A stretch of DNA of 64,000 nucleotides from Rhypophila decipiens (Eukaryota > Ascomycota > Sordariomycetes > Sordariales > Naviculisporaceae). A program made the translations under genes and the position numbers. The stretch spans positions 78,638 to 142,637 of the forward strand of contig MU858143.1 in the NCBI GenBank assembly GCA_033297075.1, read 5' to 3'. Shown piece after piece: positions 12,589 to 24,916 of the stretch (the first letter of the stretch is position 1; each line of letters starts with the position of its first letter). Below the pieces are notes generated by a model. It searched no databases, was not told where the DNA came from, and saw only the letters and a list, made by a program, of their open reading frames with translations.

Positions 12589-13883
12589 CCGTGAACGGCG
12601 TGTTACCGGGTGGTGAACCGGCACCACCCACACCGGCTCTCTACCGGAATATGACCGAGAAAAAAAAGGCCGGCACGCTGTTCAGGGGAAAATCAGATAA
12701 GACAAAAGCGTCATGACTCCTGGATGGATGAGTGGGTTTGTGGCGTTCTTTGTGCCTGTCAAATGCATGCTCTGTTCGACTGGGATTTCCAGAAGCCCCC
12801 GTACTCGTAAAAGACGGCACCGGACTGATGCCAGGGGCACATCTCGTTCTTCAGGCACATTCCTTGTGCGTGTTCATAAACAATTGACAAGGCGTCTGAT
12901 AGGATTGTGCTCTTGCAAGTTGCAATCGGGTCTTGTCAAGACTCAAAGCAACTTCGCCATTGTCTTGAAAAACCGATGACTTTGCCACTCCAACGAAAAA
13001 TTCAACGAGCCTCGGGTTCCTCGCAAACTAGCCCTGGAAATGTGAAAGTGGGGTTCGATGCTTGTTTTGGCGTGCCACTACTCCGCAAGTATAAGTTGGA
13101 ACTTGGGGCAGTGTCATCTACACTCTTCACGATGGACTTGGAGCTTTCCTCGACAGTTAAATCAAGCCCTATCTCAGCACAACTACCTACTCAATATCAT
13201 AAGAGAGCGATCTACCTCCGTACATAGTTTTATAGCCATTTCTCCGTACCGGCGTACACCAATTATCATGCCATGGCAGCTCAAATTAACCTTGTAAAAG
13301 GGAAAGCTCAAAGTCCATTCACATAAGAGTATGCGGTAATCGGTGAGGAGGGAAAGTCCCTGACATGCAGAGCCATCTCTCCATTTTCACATGTGAAAAT
13401 GGTTTTTTCTTCTTCAGAATACGGATATGATTTACGGATATCACCATTTCGTTTGTATCAAACTCCCGTTGAGAGGTGGTGGTGACGTTGAGGCAGGGAC
13501 TCGGGTTTTCTGTTGAGATGTGCGATGTACCTGCATATCCAGACCTGTAGTGTAAAGCGTAACCTCTATAAAGTTCTCGGAATCTCGGGTTGATACCCTG
13601 TACGCTCGTAATATGCGCACGATGATGTATTACAGCGAGGCCGCTTTGTTGTTGGACGTAGTTTAAAGTTCAGTAAACTGATGAGGAACACAGAGACACC
13701 CAGTTGAGCGCAAATGTCTGGCCACTGAGAGTGCCCGAGAAGTCGATTCGACTTTAACAACCGAACATCTTCGAGACCCGGACGATGTGGAGTCTGAGGG
13801 TCGTCGGCGACGGGAAAGATCAGGGCCAGAGTAGGATCCCGTTTGGCCTGGATTTTGTGGGTCCGAGGTACGAAGGTAGTGTA

Positions 13884-14060
13884 CACCTCTGCAGGGGTAA
13901 ATTTTGTTAGTTCGAGTGACTTTGCCAGGGGGTTACTACCAAAATCACACCAAGAACGCCACGAGAATCCTACAGAATACTGATAACTTTGTCTGCTCTA
14001 AGACCCTGGTTTATTGTAGTGCTTTGTACCGATCTAACAAAAAAAACCCCGGCAGAGGTG
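13884..14060. mobile_element. MITE-like element with about 28-bp terminal inverted repeats and TA flanks
   Basis: The left end CACCTCTGCAGGGGT and the inverse of the right end CACCTCTGCCGGGGT match, and the similarity continues through an A/T run to TTTGTTAG on both sides (about 24 of 28 positions). Each end is flanked by TA (13882-13883 and 14061-14062), the target duplication expected of Tc1/mariner-type elements. The 177-bp element has no coding capacity. The TIR and TA flanks are seen directly; assignment to a superfamily is inference. Confidence 0.6.
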
Positions 14061-14930
14061 TACATGGTAACCTTGTTCTTTCTTTCTGTAGCGTCGGCTA
14101 GGCCAAATCGGGCTTGACAAGATCCAGCAGCCTTGGGAAAGGCCAGGGTCAGGTACCGCGGGGCCCAATCAGATGCCATTGAGCTCTTACACCCCACCGC
14201 CATGACGCGAGTTCATCCCCAACATTTTCTGCTCAACAAAAAAGGGACGCCTGGGAAACGGCAGCATCGCAACTTTCCTTTGGACCGCCGACTTGAATCC
14301 AGTGACCACAGCCGAGTTCTTGAAAAGCAATGAGCTGTCTTCACAGGCAATGGCACCACCCACCTCAGCCGAGGCGAAAGATATCTGGTAATTTGTGAAG
14401 TTCCGTACCCCAACATCCGTACTGGTGTTGGAATGCGTCCGCCTTGCAAGTGCCATTCCTCAACGCCTTCCTCGCTCGCCATACGATGATTATTACGATC
14501 CAGTCCGCATTTGCTTGGGACGAGCATCCTAATAGGATCCACTATGCACTTGCTCTAGTGAATGTTCCTGCCTAGGAGTTCCCCATTTATCCTGCCGTGA
14601 TTGAAGTTGCCCATAAACTGCCCCGGGCAGTGAATGTTGAAGAACCCAGTGTTCAACCAGTCACAGAGTGCGTGACTGTCAGTCTTGCAACTGTCAAATC
14701 TGAAGGGGGATCAAGAATTGGAAGAGAGAAGCGTGTTCTCCCGGCATTCCTCCCACTAGCTCCGGAACGCAGCTTCTGCCCGTTCATCCCAACGAAACGC
14801 TGACCGCGGCTCAGGTGGGCAGTGGCCAATTTTCCTTTTCGGTAGGCGGACCCCTTCAACACTCCTCCCTCCCCGCCTCAACCCACCCGCCACACCTTCC
14901 CAGAGCAGACCCCTTGTCATCTTGCAATTC

Positions 14931-14937
14931 TATAAAA
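14931..14937 (+). promoter_or_regulatory. TATA box candidate for OLE1
   Basis: TATAAAA about 210 bp before the OLE1 start codon, followed by a strongly CT-rich leader, the usual layout of highly expressed fungal genes. Confidence 0.45.
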
Positions 14938-15143
14938 TTTCCCCAACCGCTTCAGGCTCCTCACCTGGATTTGTTCTTCTCTCCCTTTGTCAATCCATCA
15001 ACCCATTTACCTCTCTCGTCTCCCAATAGTCAACCTTTCACGGGGAGGCAGACTGACGCGAACAAGTTGAACGTCCTTTTATCGACCGACAGCATTCATC
15101 TTTCTCGAGTCTGGTGTCAAACGTTCACACATCACCGCCCACA

Positions 15144-16740
15144 ATGGCGTCTTCCTCGACTGCTGTGCAGGCTGAGGCCTTCCCGGATGGAACCACCGAT
15201 TTCGTCCCCCTCAGAGGAAAGAAGTACGACCTCAAGAAGCCTCGTAAGTTCACCCCACGACACTCACCAGGCCAGCGTCGAGCCTAATGTTTCTAACTTG
15301 TCGGCTCTTTTACAGATATCACCGACCAACCGATTACTTTGAAGAACTGGTATAAGCACGTCAACTGGCTGAACACCTACTTCATCATCTTCGTACCACT
15401 TATGGGGTTGGTTTCGTCGTATTGGGTGCCTCTTCAGACAAAGACTCTGATCTTCGCTGTGGCGTATTACTACTTCGCTGGGCTCGGTATCACCGCCGGA
15501 TACCATCGTCTCTGGGCGCATACTTCATACAAGGCTGCCCTTCCTCTCAAGATCTTCCTCGCGGCTGCCGGTGCTGCCGCTGTCGAGGGAAGTGCGAGAT
15601 GGTGGTCCAGGGATCACCGTGCCCACCACCGTTACACCGATACCGAGAAGGACCCCTATTCCGTTCGCAAGGGACTGCTCTACAGCCAGTATGTGCTCTG
15701 AACATATCTCCTGCAGTATCAGAAGCTGACCATATTTTAGTATTGGCTGGATGGTCATGAAGCAGAACCCTCGGAGAATTGGTCGGACTGACATCACAGA
15801 CCTCAACGAGGATCCCGTCGTCGTTTGGCAACACCAGAACTATCTCAAGAGCGTTGTCACCATGGCCCTCGTCGTCCCCACCGTCGTCTGCGGGCTTTTG
15901 TGGAACGACTGGATTGGCGGATTCGTGTATGCCGGCATTCTTCGCATTTTCTTCATCCAGCAAGCCACCTTCTGTGTCAACAGCTTGGCCCACTGGCTCG
16001 GCGACCAACCTTTCGACGACCGCAATTCACCGAGAGATCATGTCATCACTGCTTTCGTCACCCTCGGCGAAGGTTATCACAAGTATGTTATGCTCCGTCC
16101 CTTGAACACTGGGACCGTATACTAACCTTCTTCAAGTTTCCACCACGAGTTCCCTAGCGACTTCCGCAACGCCATCGAGTGGTGGCAATACGACCCGACA
16201 AAGTGGTTCATCTGGACCATGAAGCAGATCGGCCTTGCCTACGACCTGAAGACTTTCCCGTCCAACGAAATCGAGAAGGGTAGACTTCAACAGCTCCAAA
16301 AGAAGCTTGACCAGAAGCGATCGACTCTTGACTGGGGTATTCCCCTCGAAAACCTCCCAGTCGTCAGCTGGGACGATTTCGTTGCCGAGTCCAAGAATGG
16401 AAAGGCCTGGATCGCTGTTGCGGGCGTTATTCACGATGTTGGCAAGTTCATTGCTGACCACCCCGGTGGCAAGGCATTGATTACGGCTGCTATCGGAAAG
16501 GATGCCACTGCCATATTCAACGGTGGCGTTTATGATCACTCCAACGCCGCCCACAACCTTCTCTCCACCATGCGTGTTGGTGTCCTCCGTGGCGGGTGCG
16601 AGGTTGAGATTTGGAAACGTGCCCAAGCTGAGAACAAGGACGTTGTTACTATCAACGACTCGACCGGTACACGGATTGTCCGCGCTGGAACCCAGGTGAC
16701 CCGTGTTTCCCAGCCTGTTGCCACCGCTGATGCGGCTTGA
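15144..16740 (+). CDS. OLE1: Acyl-CoA delta-9 desaturase with C-terminal cytochrome b5 domain
   Basis: Introduces the cis-9 double bond into palmitoyl- and stearoyl-CoA in the ER membrane, using O2 and electrons from the fused cytochrome b5. Four exons (15144-15243, 15316-15688, 15741-16082, 16137-16740) give 472 residues. The introns of 72, 52 and 54 bp all have canonical GT-AG ends and CTAAC or CTGAC branch sites. Three histidine boxes are present: HRLWAH (97-102), HRAHH (134-138) and HNFHH (271-275), with hydrophobic membrane segments around them. The cytochrome b5 part carries the heme-binding HPGG near residue 380 and a second histidine in the VYDHSNAAH region. Splicing restores [20 protein letters not shown] and GEGYHNFHHEF exactly as in the family. 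Identification is secure. Confidence 0.97.
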
Positions 16741-18991
16741 GCAACAAGTTTTGTTGGGATCAAGTGGTGTATAAAATCACGAAATCCACCATGGAGAGGG
16801 ATTGAAAACATTGCGCCCTCTAGTATTATTGATCTACGGAGGCGCTCCCAACGTTGCTTTCATGTTCAGGGAGATATTTTGTTGTGTGGGGAGAAGCCTG
16901 CCTCCCTAAGGTCAGATGGCTACCTCGGCACCAGCTCACTTCGCCTAGAAGTTAATCTTCGCTTCACCCGTAAGGGTATTTTATTACGGCGTGAAAAGTT
17001 GACGGCGTAATTTTGGTGGTATGGCGGTGCATTTAACGTGTGATGAAAGACACGAGCATTGAACAATACAGCCCCAAGCTCAGACGGGATTGACCAAGCA
17101 ATTCATTTAGATCATCATTATTATTAGCATTTACGGGAAAGGGTTTGGGAAAGGAATACATGTCATTAATATCTTGTCAATTATTTGACCGTTAGGAAAC
17201 GATGTCAGTAAAGTCTTTGAAATTGAACGGTTTGAAGTTCAGTTTGTTCCCCTATGCAGCGTCAATACATATCTAGATGTTGGATGAATAAATGTCACGT
17301 TTCGATAGTTTGGTCTTGCATCTCTAACAGTAAAAACTTAGGAGCTAATACAATCATAGCAAAGGAAGTGTAAGGAGGTAGATGAAGTAATCAAGAGAAG
17401 GAGACGAACACGGAAGACAGCGTCGCAAACATTAGACCGATAGATTCGATACCCAAAGAAGGACAGTTGCACGTACATTCGACAGGTACTTGCACACACA
17501 ACCAGCTGCTCAATCTCTCACTCACCGAAATAAACACACATGCGCCCAAAGGGTGAGAGATGGAGATAAAGACCAGGATAAGATGGGAAAAAAGGAGTTG
17601 AAAATCATCGAAGATAATTGCTTAGGTATCTGTCCTGTCTGGTCCATCTTCAAGCCCAACGTATTACTGGTAGACCCTAATACCACCCATCCAGCCCCTT
17701 CCATCCAGATCCGCATCATCCCCATCCATGAGTCGTTTTTGAGTATGCGATCAATTCTACCATTGCCCGCCCCCATCTGAGCTCGAAGTAACGAGGGTAT
17801 ACCACCCGCCAACAGGCCAGACCAGAGAAAGACCGATAGAGCCAGACTAGAAATCTCTCAGGTGGTCAAACCAGCAAACTCGGTCCGCTCCCCTATGCTT
17901 CCACGTCTTGAGCTGACCTTCCAGTGCGTAAGAGAAGGGGGGAGAAAATATATGGAAAAAAAAGAAGAAAAATCAGCGGTAGAAATGGCCAGACAGATCA
18001 GATGGGTCGATAGTCCCGGATCTGGCACAAGAGATATTGAAATGACGGAAATAGAAAGTAGATCATCAAGACAACCGATCGCTTTCATGGGGACAAAAAG
18101 AAGAGAAGAAGTAAGTGTATTAGTAAGAATAAGAAATCACACCGTCCAACTCCCCAATTAAGGTCTTGACCAATCCGTACCTGTTCATGCCGCGTTTGTC
18201 CTCTTCAGCAACGCCAAATTAGGCCCTCCTCCATCTTTATACCTTGTGCGTTGAGTGTGGAAAGTTTATGGTCCTCGTAAAAACCGCCATCGACCCAAGC
18301 CGAAAAGTGCGGGATATCTGCGCCTCTGACTTCGTTGCCAGTCCATGCAGCAGAAAGAAACGAAAAAAAAGAAAACCCAAAAAGAAAGAAAATGTCGTGC
18401 CGTCCTCCGTGATCGCCGCAAATATTCGCATCCCCCATGAAGAAAACTGCGCAAGAATGAGTGAGTCCCAAACGTAAACGCCCAAACTATGCCGTACCGC
18501 GATGTGATGCTATGCCATGCCACCCCACAATCGTTCGTTGTAAGCCAGTAAAACGCCCAAACAGGAGGAGAGGAAAGAACCGCAAATATAAAGAATGCCC
18601 GAACAACTGGTTCATCCATCAGGTAAGTAAGAATGGAAAGTTTGGCGTGGGACTCAAGGGTAAAACAAGGCATATATCCCCAAGCAGCTGGGGGGAAGTA
18701 GACGGTGAACAGAAACACTCAAGGGGGGAACTTGAATCGCCCAAGCGATGGAGACAGCGCAAGAAGTCCCAAAAAAGTGTTCAAAGATGAACAGTAAACA
18801 AGGCGTCCATCGGTGCGGTTTTCGTTGCATCTCATCGATTTCATGAATGCCAAGACGTAGACAACGTTCGATTGAGTTTCAACCAGAATGTTAGCCATAG
18901 ATCCCGAGCATACCGGGAGAGACGTCGTACATCAAACCACCGATGCGCTAGGAAAGAGGCCAGGTTGGTTATGCTCGGAGACTCCCATTTT
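16741..18991. other. Intergenic region between convergent OLE1 and SNF2/RING genes
   Basis: About 2.2 kb between two converging genes, so it holds two 3' ends. A-rich stretches occur near 17950 and 18360. No open frame shows recognisable features. Confidence 0.5.
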
Positions 18992-21900
18992 TTACTTGAA
19001 AAGACTGCGCAGATCCATCAAGCGCCGCTTCGCTGCCTCTGTACGGTCCATGACCTTGTCTTTGTCACGGCCATCCATGCTGAGGCTGGCGAGCTGCTTT
19101 TTCTTTTCTTGCAGATCGAGCATCTTTTCCTCGAAGCTGTTGGCCATGATGTACCGAACGGTGCGCACGGGGCGCTTCTGTCCCAGACGATGAACACGAT
19201 CAACGGCCTGCGCCTCGGCGGCGGGGTTGAACTGAGGCTCCATGACGTAGACGGTATTTCCAGTGGTAAGATTGAGGCCAAGACCGCCCGCCATAATGCT
19301 GACAAGAATGACTTGTACAGTCGGGTCGTCGCGGAAAGCATCCATGGCGGCATTCCTGGCAGGCCGGGTCATCTTGCCATCAAGACGTGTGTAGGTAATA
19401 CCGACATTGTCGAGGGCTATCTGAATCAAGTCCAGATGGGACGTCCAGCCAGAGAAGACAACGGCCTTGTAGGGCGGCCCATGGGGATTCGCGAGGCTTT
19501 GTTGCTTCTGCTGAAGGAGGTCCTCGAGTAAGGCGCGGGTCTTGGTGTGAGGGCCAGTATAACGCTCGTCGGCAACGAGCTTGCCAGTGCCTCCCTTGTT
19601 GCTCTTGACCGATCGTGACTCGTGCTCCACGTCGGCCCGGGTACGGCGAAGCTCAACGCACAACGACTTGTCGATGCTAGCGCAAACATTGCATGTAGAG
19701 TCGAGACATCCGTTCTGCCCAGTGCGAACCGAGTTCATGCAAGTGGGGCAATAAACGTGAAAGCACTGAGCCATGAAACCAAGGATGTCTTCCTGGCGTT
19801 CCGACTCTAGATCGACCACCTCACTGGAGCCCAGTTTGCGGTTGCACTTGAAACAGTTGTCACTGTTACCCTCTTGCATGAGATAGAACATCTCGTACGC
19901 CTTGGTTTCCTGCAAGACGGGCTTCTCGTCGTCATCATCGCTATCGATGTCGATCGCTGTGTCGGCAGTCATTCCCTGGAGGTCAGCAAGATCTTCGTCA
20001 CTTAGGAGGTCTTTGCCGTGCGCGCAGATCAGCCGAAGCTGGAGAATAGATCGCAGGATGTGGATCATTGTCTTGCCGCCGAGAATCCGCTCCTGCCCGA
20101 TACCCTGGCCGGTCAGCACCTTAACCCGTTCTTGCGCCGTCCGAGAGAACCAATTGTAGACACGTTGCTCGTCGGGGGAGAAATCAAGTCTGATGACCTG
20201 ATCTGTTCGTGGCGGAAGATCAATCTTGTCCTTCAATCGACGCAGTGTTATCGTGTCAACCAAGACCCGAAGCTTCGGCACAATCTCAGGGTCAGCATTC
20301 TTGAAGGGAGTGATGATGTAGTGAATGAATTTGGCCCTCTCGTCGAATGGTTTGATGCGGAGGAATGCCAGGAGCGAGGCAAGATCCTCGAGCTTGTTCT
20401 GAACGGGCGTTCCCGTGACAGCCCACCGACGGCTCGCCTGCAGGCGGCAAATGGATTTGAAAGCCAAGGTGTTTTGCTCTCGGATCATATGCGCTTCATC
20501 GAGGACGATTCGGAACCAGCCAATCTGCTCGAGAGGATAAACTCCCCTCTTCTTCTTCACTCGTGCGTTCAACTCGCTGGAGACAGAACCATAAGTGGTG
20601 ATGACCAGGTCATAGCTAGCAAGCTGAGTCACGTCTTTGATGCGGTTTGGGCCGTGGTAAACATGATACGAAAGAGTGCCTGGCTTGATGTGCTGCTTGA
20701 TCTGCTCCTCCCAATTCGTGACGGTGCTCAATGGGCATATCAAGAGCGTGGCTCTCCCGTTTTGAACAAGGTCTGTCAGCCCCATGGATTGGGGCCTTGG
20801 GACCTCAAAGTGCCTCCCAGCATGGGATGGCTTCCTCTCCGGCGCCTTAGGCTGAATGGGGTCACTTGCCTTCCACACTGCCGCGTCATCCAGGGTGTTG
20901 GTGATTAGCGAAAGCACGCTAAGTGTCTTGCCCAGGCCCATCATGTCGGCGAGGATGCCACCAAGAGCCGGCGGCGGGCGCTCTCGCTGGACCGTGTTTG
21001 TGACGACATTGTAGAATATCTCTCCTCCGGTCCGGTCCCTCCTACGCTGCCAAGTCGAGCTGACGGGCTGCAGGCTACCATCACCGTCGGGTATGACGTC
21101 GATTTCTCGCTGTGTCATGAAGTAAAGAGCTTGACGCTGATGCTTCAGTAGCTCGGTTGTGACGCGTGCGCTGGGCAACATCTCTGGGAGCTCATCGGAC
21201 TTTGGCAGCGAGTCAAAGACACCGAGAACTTCGGAGCGTATCTCTTCTACTGTGCGCACGGTCTGAGGACCTGGATTGGGTCGTGCGCCCGAGGATGGCC
21301 GATTCGCTTGGGCAAGCCTCGCGTCCTTAGAGTGAGGATTGTACACCTTGGTCCCGGCGTCCACCCTTGGTGGGCTGAGCAGGTTGATGCTGTGCTGGAG
21401 AAGATGTTTCCCGACCGGATAGGCAAACTTGAAAGGCCCGTACAGCATCAATTCAAACTTAATGACCTTTGAAACTTGCTGGCCGACATGCTCACCGGGC
21501 TCCTTGCGTCTCATGGGAATCCTGCAGTCAGTCCGACACCTCAGCCTTTCGGTATCGAGTAATTTTGCCAGGCAGTCCGCTGTTTTGTGGTCAACCTTTC
21601 CAATTACGGTTCGGGTATGATCGTAGACAAATATATTGCTTGTGCCATCGCCAGTTTTCTTCCTCAAAACCACCTTGACTTGCGGCCAGTACCCATCGCC
21701 GCCAATAGCAACCATTCCGGGCTTCGGAGCGGGGACCTGATGACACTTGATCATGGCGCCCTCCATCATTCCGTAGCACACCTCCGCTTCTTGAGGGTCG
21801 GGCTGAGTGGCTCCATTTTGGACAACAATGGGATCCGATTCGGTCTCTGTCAGATCAACCGTCTCCATTTGCCTCACCGGAAGTGCCGTCATAGGCTCAA

Positions 21901-22506
21901 GCCGTGTCATGGGCTCGATCCGGGGCCTTCTAATCTCCTCTGCAAGGACTCCGCTGCTGGAAATCCGGAGGTTGTTATCCACCACCTTCCCATCGTCCTC
22001 ATTTTGCGTTTTTCTGCGCTTCGGCTGAGGCACAGCGGCCCGATCTTGAACATTATTAAACCGTTCGATATGTTCGCCGTATGTAGAGTAAAAGACTGGC
22101 ACGGTCGGAGGACTGTACGTCGGGCTGATGTATGGTAGACCTGAGAAATCGGGAGCGACGGCCCCATCGGGACTCGTGAACTGAAAAGTCATGTCGGTCG
22201 AGGAGGGCCCGTTTTGCATGACAGTACCGAGGTTTGCTGAGGCAGACTGGGGTCTGGGGGGCGAGCCAACAGAGACGTGTCTAGGATTGAGAAGTGCTGT
22301 CGCATCCCAGGTGGGCGTTGCGTTCGCCTGGAACGGCAAAGTGTTATGGCGTCTCTGGCCTGGGGCAGGATGGAGGATTAGCAGGGTTAACGAAGGCTTC
22401 AATCGGGCTTTCTATCGTGATTCTCTTCGGCAGGCCATCCTGCGACGAGAGAGATTACCTGCTGAGGGGGGCGCGACTCACCATTTGGATGGTTGCTGGA
22501 TGCCAT
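18992..22506 (-). CDS. SNF2-family DNA-dependent ATPase with internal RING finger (RAD5/HLTF/RAD16-like class)
   Basis: The frame is open from 22402, but no ATG-led start there looks natural. I infer a first exon 22506-22482 (25 nt, MASSNHPN-G), a 122-bp intron 22481-22360 (GTGAGT...CCCCAG) and exon 2 at 22359-18992: 1130 residues starting MASSNHPNGQRRHNTLPFQ. Domains: disordered N-terminus; a conserved-looking region from about 220 (GYWPQVKVVLRKK); SNF2 ATPase with DMMGLGKT near 484 and DEAH near 630; a RING finger at about 842-900 (CFKC, then CFHVYCPTC, then CNVC) inserted between the helicase lobes; and helicase C at about 970-1095 with VDRVHRLGQKRPV. This layout is that of RING-bearing SNF2 enzymes acting in post-replication repair or as SUMO/ubiquitin-directed ATPases. 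I see no canonical HIRAN domain, so I do not name it RAD5. Confidence 0.88.
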
Positions 22507-24301
22507 TTCTTCAAGGCCTAATCCCACCGCAGCAGATAACTGCGCGCCACAGGGAAAGAGCGAATGGTGTGAGATCTGCAAAGAAAGCCGTCATTCCCAG
22601 CGCAATGAAACGCAGGTGAAGATGAGCGGTCTGAGTGAAGTGGGAGGCTCGGGCAGGTGACAAAGCGAGGTTGCTGCTGATCAGAGCGGGGGAGAGTTGC
22701 GCCGTCAGGAAGTTTTTGGGCGTAGGTTTGGTTGTATTATGAAAATATACCAGATAAGACAAACTTGGTCTAGAGAAGATAAGAGGGGCAGAAAAAAACA
22801 CCAGGCCGCCTCGTATGGTCTGGGATGAAAGGGCGAGAAAGGACGATGGACGCTTGGTGTAGAAATCAGGTAGGCAGGTACCTCCAGCCTTGAAGAGATA
22901 ACGGCTGAAGATGTCCCAGATAGGCGGAAAACTGGTGCAAGTAAGCCAAAGTGCGCAGAACAACTCGCAGGAGACGCAAAAGCATAAGAATGTGGTCAGC
23001 TGCTCCAGAAGCTTGAGATTTGTTGCCGATGTTTTCCTCCGTCAAAACATTTAGTAGGTACGCAGGCCAGAGTCGCAAAATCGGCAAATGGAGGTTACAA
23101 GCACGGCGTCACTTTTGAGAGGCCGAAGCTTTATCGTTAAAGTGGTTGGATACGATAGCGTGGATAGGCGCGTGATCCTGCACCGATGCAGAAGGGGGGC
23201 TGGCACGTGCCACAAGGTAATCAGTGCTAGGGTTTGCACGTTACACCCGCACCTTTGTTTTTTTTTAGCGCGGCTCTCGTTTCCAAACTTCTGCCACTGC
23301 CGTTCCTCGCCTAAAAACAGGGCAATGGAAGTTGCTGTGGCAAACCCCTGCAAATCGACCTGTAGCAGTGCAGACGCTGCAATGAAAATGAAATACGTAA
23401 AGAAGCCCTTTGCGCGGAAAGACGTACACGTGTACTACCAGTCGCCGCTCGAACAGTACGGAGCCGGGGGCCTTTTTGATCTCAATATCTTCGGCTTCCC
23501 GGGCCTGATCGCATAATCAACACTGCAGCTAAGATTCTCACATGAGCAACAAACCCGAGCTAGAGGACCCAGGATTTTCATCTTATCAACCAGGCAAGAA
23601 ATCTTTGCAGAGCACGTGGCCAGTCTCTGACACCAACTCCCTTTTCATTACACATATCATCATGACTGCCCAGCCTGATCACCGCCATTTGCGCCAGCTA
23701 TTTTGAGAGGAAAAGAGAACCCAAAGGGTGAAAATCAGGCGGCTCTCTGATCATGGACCTCCAAAGCTTCAATACAAATATACGTGCATATCTTGGGTCC
23801 TTAACACCACAGCTCGATGTATGGCATTCCAAACACTCCTTAAGGCAAGGCCGAGGACGCCATAAAAAGATGGAATATCTCTAGATGGAGACATTCGAAC
23901 CACCAGACACTTCTTCCAGTCTCTGTTTCCCATTATACATTGCAGCACCGGTTTTCTCTGCCCTTACCTCCGACAGACTTGATGGAGCATCGGCACTGTC
24001 TCGTATGTACGAGTAAGCAGCAAATGGCCAAGAGTATTCGAAATCTTTGGGGAAACAACACTTCTTCCTCGGTCACAGATTTTGATAGATAACAGCTCCC
24101 CTTTACTGTCTGCTGACGACGGCTACTGCTCTTCAGTGGCCTCGAGAAGTGTGGTCGGATTGTCAAGTCGGCAGCGTTTCGTCTTTGGTTCTTGGTTGTG
24201 ATAAAAGGCGTTGGTATTCTGTCCCTTAGCAGTCGTTAGAAGAAGCCATTTGGCGGGAAATTAATAAGCTAAATGCACGAGAACGAGGTCGGCCAACCAA
24301 C
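22507..24301. other. Intergenic region upstream of the SNF2/RING gene
   Basis: About 1.8 kb. An ATG-started 142-codon frame on the plus strand (23088-23516) has no recognisable domain and is not called. Nothing else is recognised. Confidence 0.4.
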
Positions 24302-24916
24302 CTAATCAATGTCCAGAGCTCCTTCGGTGGACATATGACGGTCACCGTCGTCGTGATCGCTAACCACCACCTCCGAGCAAAGCGGTGACTTCAACTCTAC
24401 ACTGGTAGTCATCAAGCCAGCGTGATGATGGTGATGGTAGTGACAGTGAGAATGTTCCCTAAGAAAATGATCCCGGCTTCGGCTCCTCGTCCTCTGGCGC
24501 CTCCTACGGCAAGTGGATAACGGCAAAAGCAGCAGCGGTACATCCCGCGGCGTGTAAGACCGGGACGGGCTCTGGCTCCGCCTCCTTCCCCGACGACTCA
24601 GTTGGACAATTCGGAGGATATGCTCCTTGGAGGGGGAGCCTGATTCGTTCCGGTCTCGAGCAAAATTTCGGGACCTGCTCCGAGCTACCACGGATGTTGA
24701 CCGATGCCGGGATCGTCCTCTGAGGTTCCCGGACTCGCCGGATGGGGTCTGTTTTCTTCCGGTGTTATATCTCATCCTAGATTCAAGCCCCTCTGTGCGT
24801 CGAATCCTCTTTCGCCCACGCTGCACCTCGGTATCTCCTGCCGCTGATAGGAAGGCAAAGGTAGTCATGTTCTCCTCGGCAGTCGCCGTAATAGCCGTGT
24901 CGATGTGATCATTCAT
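24302..24916 (-). CDS. Possible Arg/Ser-rich hypothetical protein
   Basis: An ATG at 24916 opens 204 codons. The product is rich in Arg/Ser dipeptides (RSRSRNFARDR, RSQSPSRSYTPRD, RTRSRSRDHF) and has a histidine run (HCHYHHHHH) and an acidic C-terminus. RS-rich proteins are common in splicing, but there is no RRM or other folded domain, and such composition can also arise in non-coding DNA. The frame continues upstream without a further ATG. It may be a genuine small gene, an exon, or chance; I rate it below even odds. Confidence 0.3.
   Translation of the reverse strand: MNDHIDTAITATAEENMTTFAFLSAAGDTEVQRGRKRIRRTEGLESRMRYNTGRKQTPSGESGNLRGRSRHRSTSVVARSRSRNFARDRNESGSPSKEHILRIVQLSRRGRRRSQSPSRSYTPRDVPLLLLPLSTCRRRRQRTRSRSRDHFLREHSHCHYHHHHHAGLMTTSVELKSPLCSEVVVSDHDDGDRHMSTEGALDID

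Larger units (their letters stand above)
11576..15143. other. Long intergenic region
   Basis: About 3.6 kb between the kinase-like gene and OLE1. It holds a (CCGAT)4 repeat near 12568 and a MITE-like inverted-repeat element at 13884-14060. A CT-rich OLE1 leader fills the last 250 bp. No supported gene: the short open frames have no recognisable features. Confidence 0.5.

Noticed and set aside
15144..15342. Alternative long frame from 14815 across the OLE1 start
   Set aside because: It does not match the desaturase frame and reads through the first OLE1 intron.
23088..23516. 142-codon plus-strand frame with an ATG
   Set aside because: No domain, no signal peptide, odd composition, and no neighbouring splice-linked exon.
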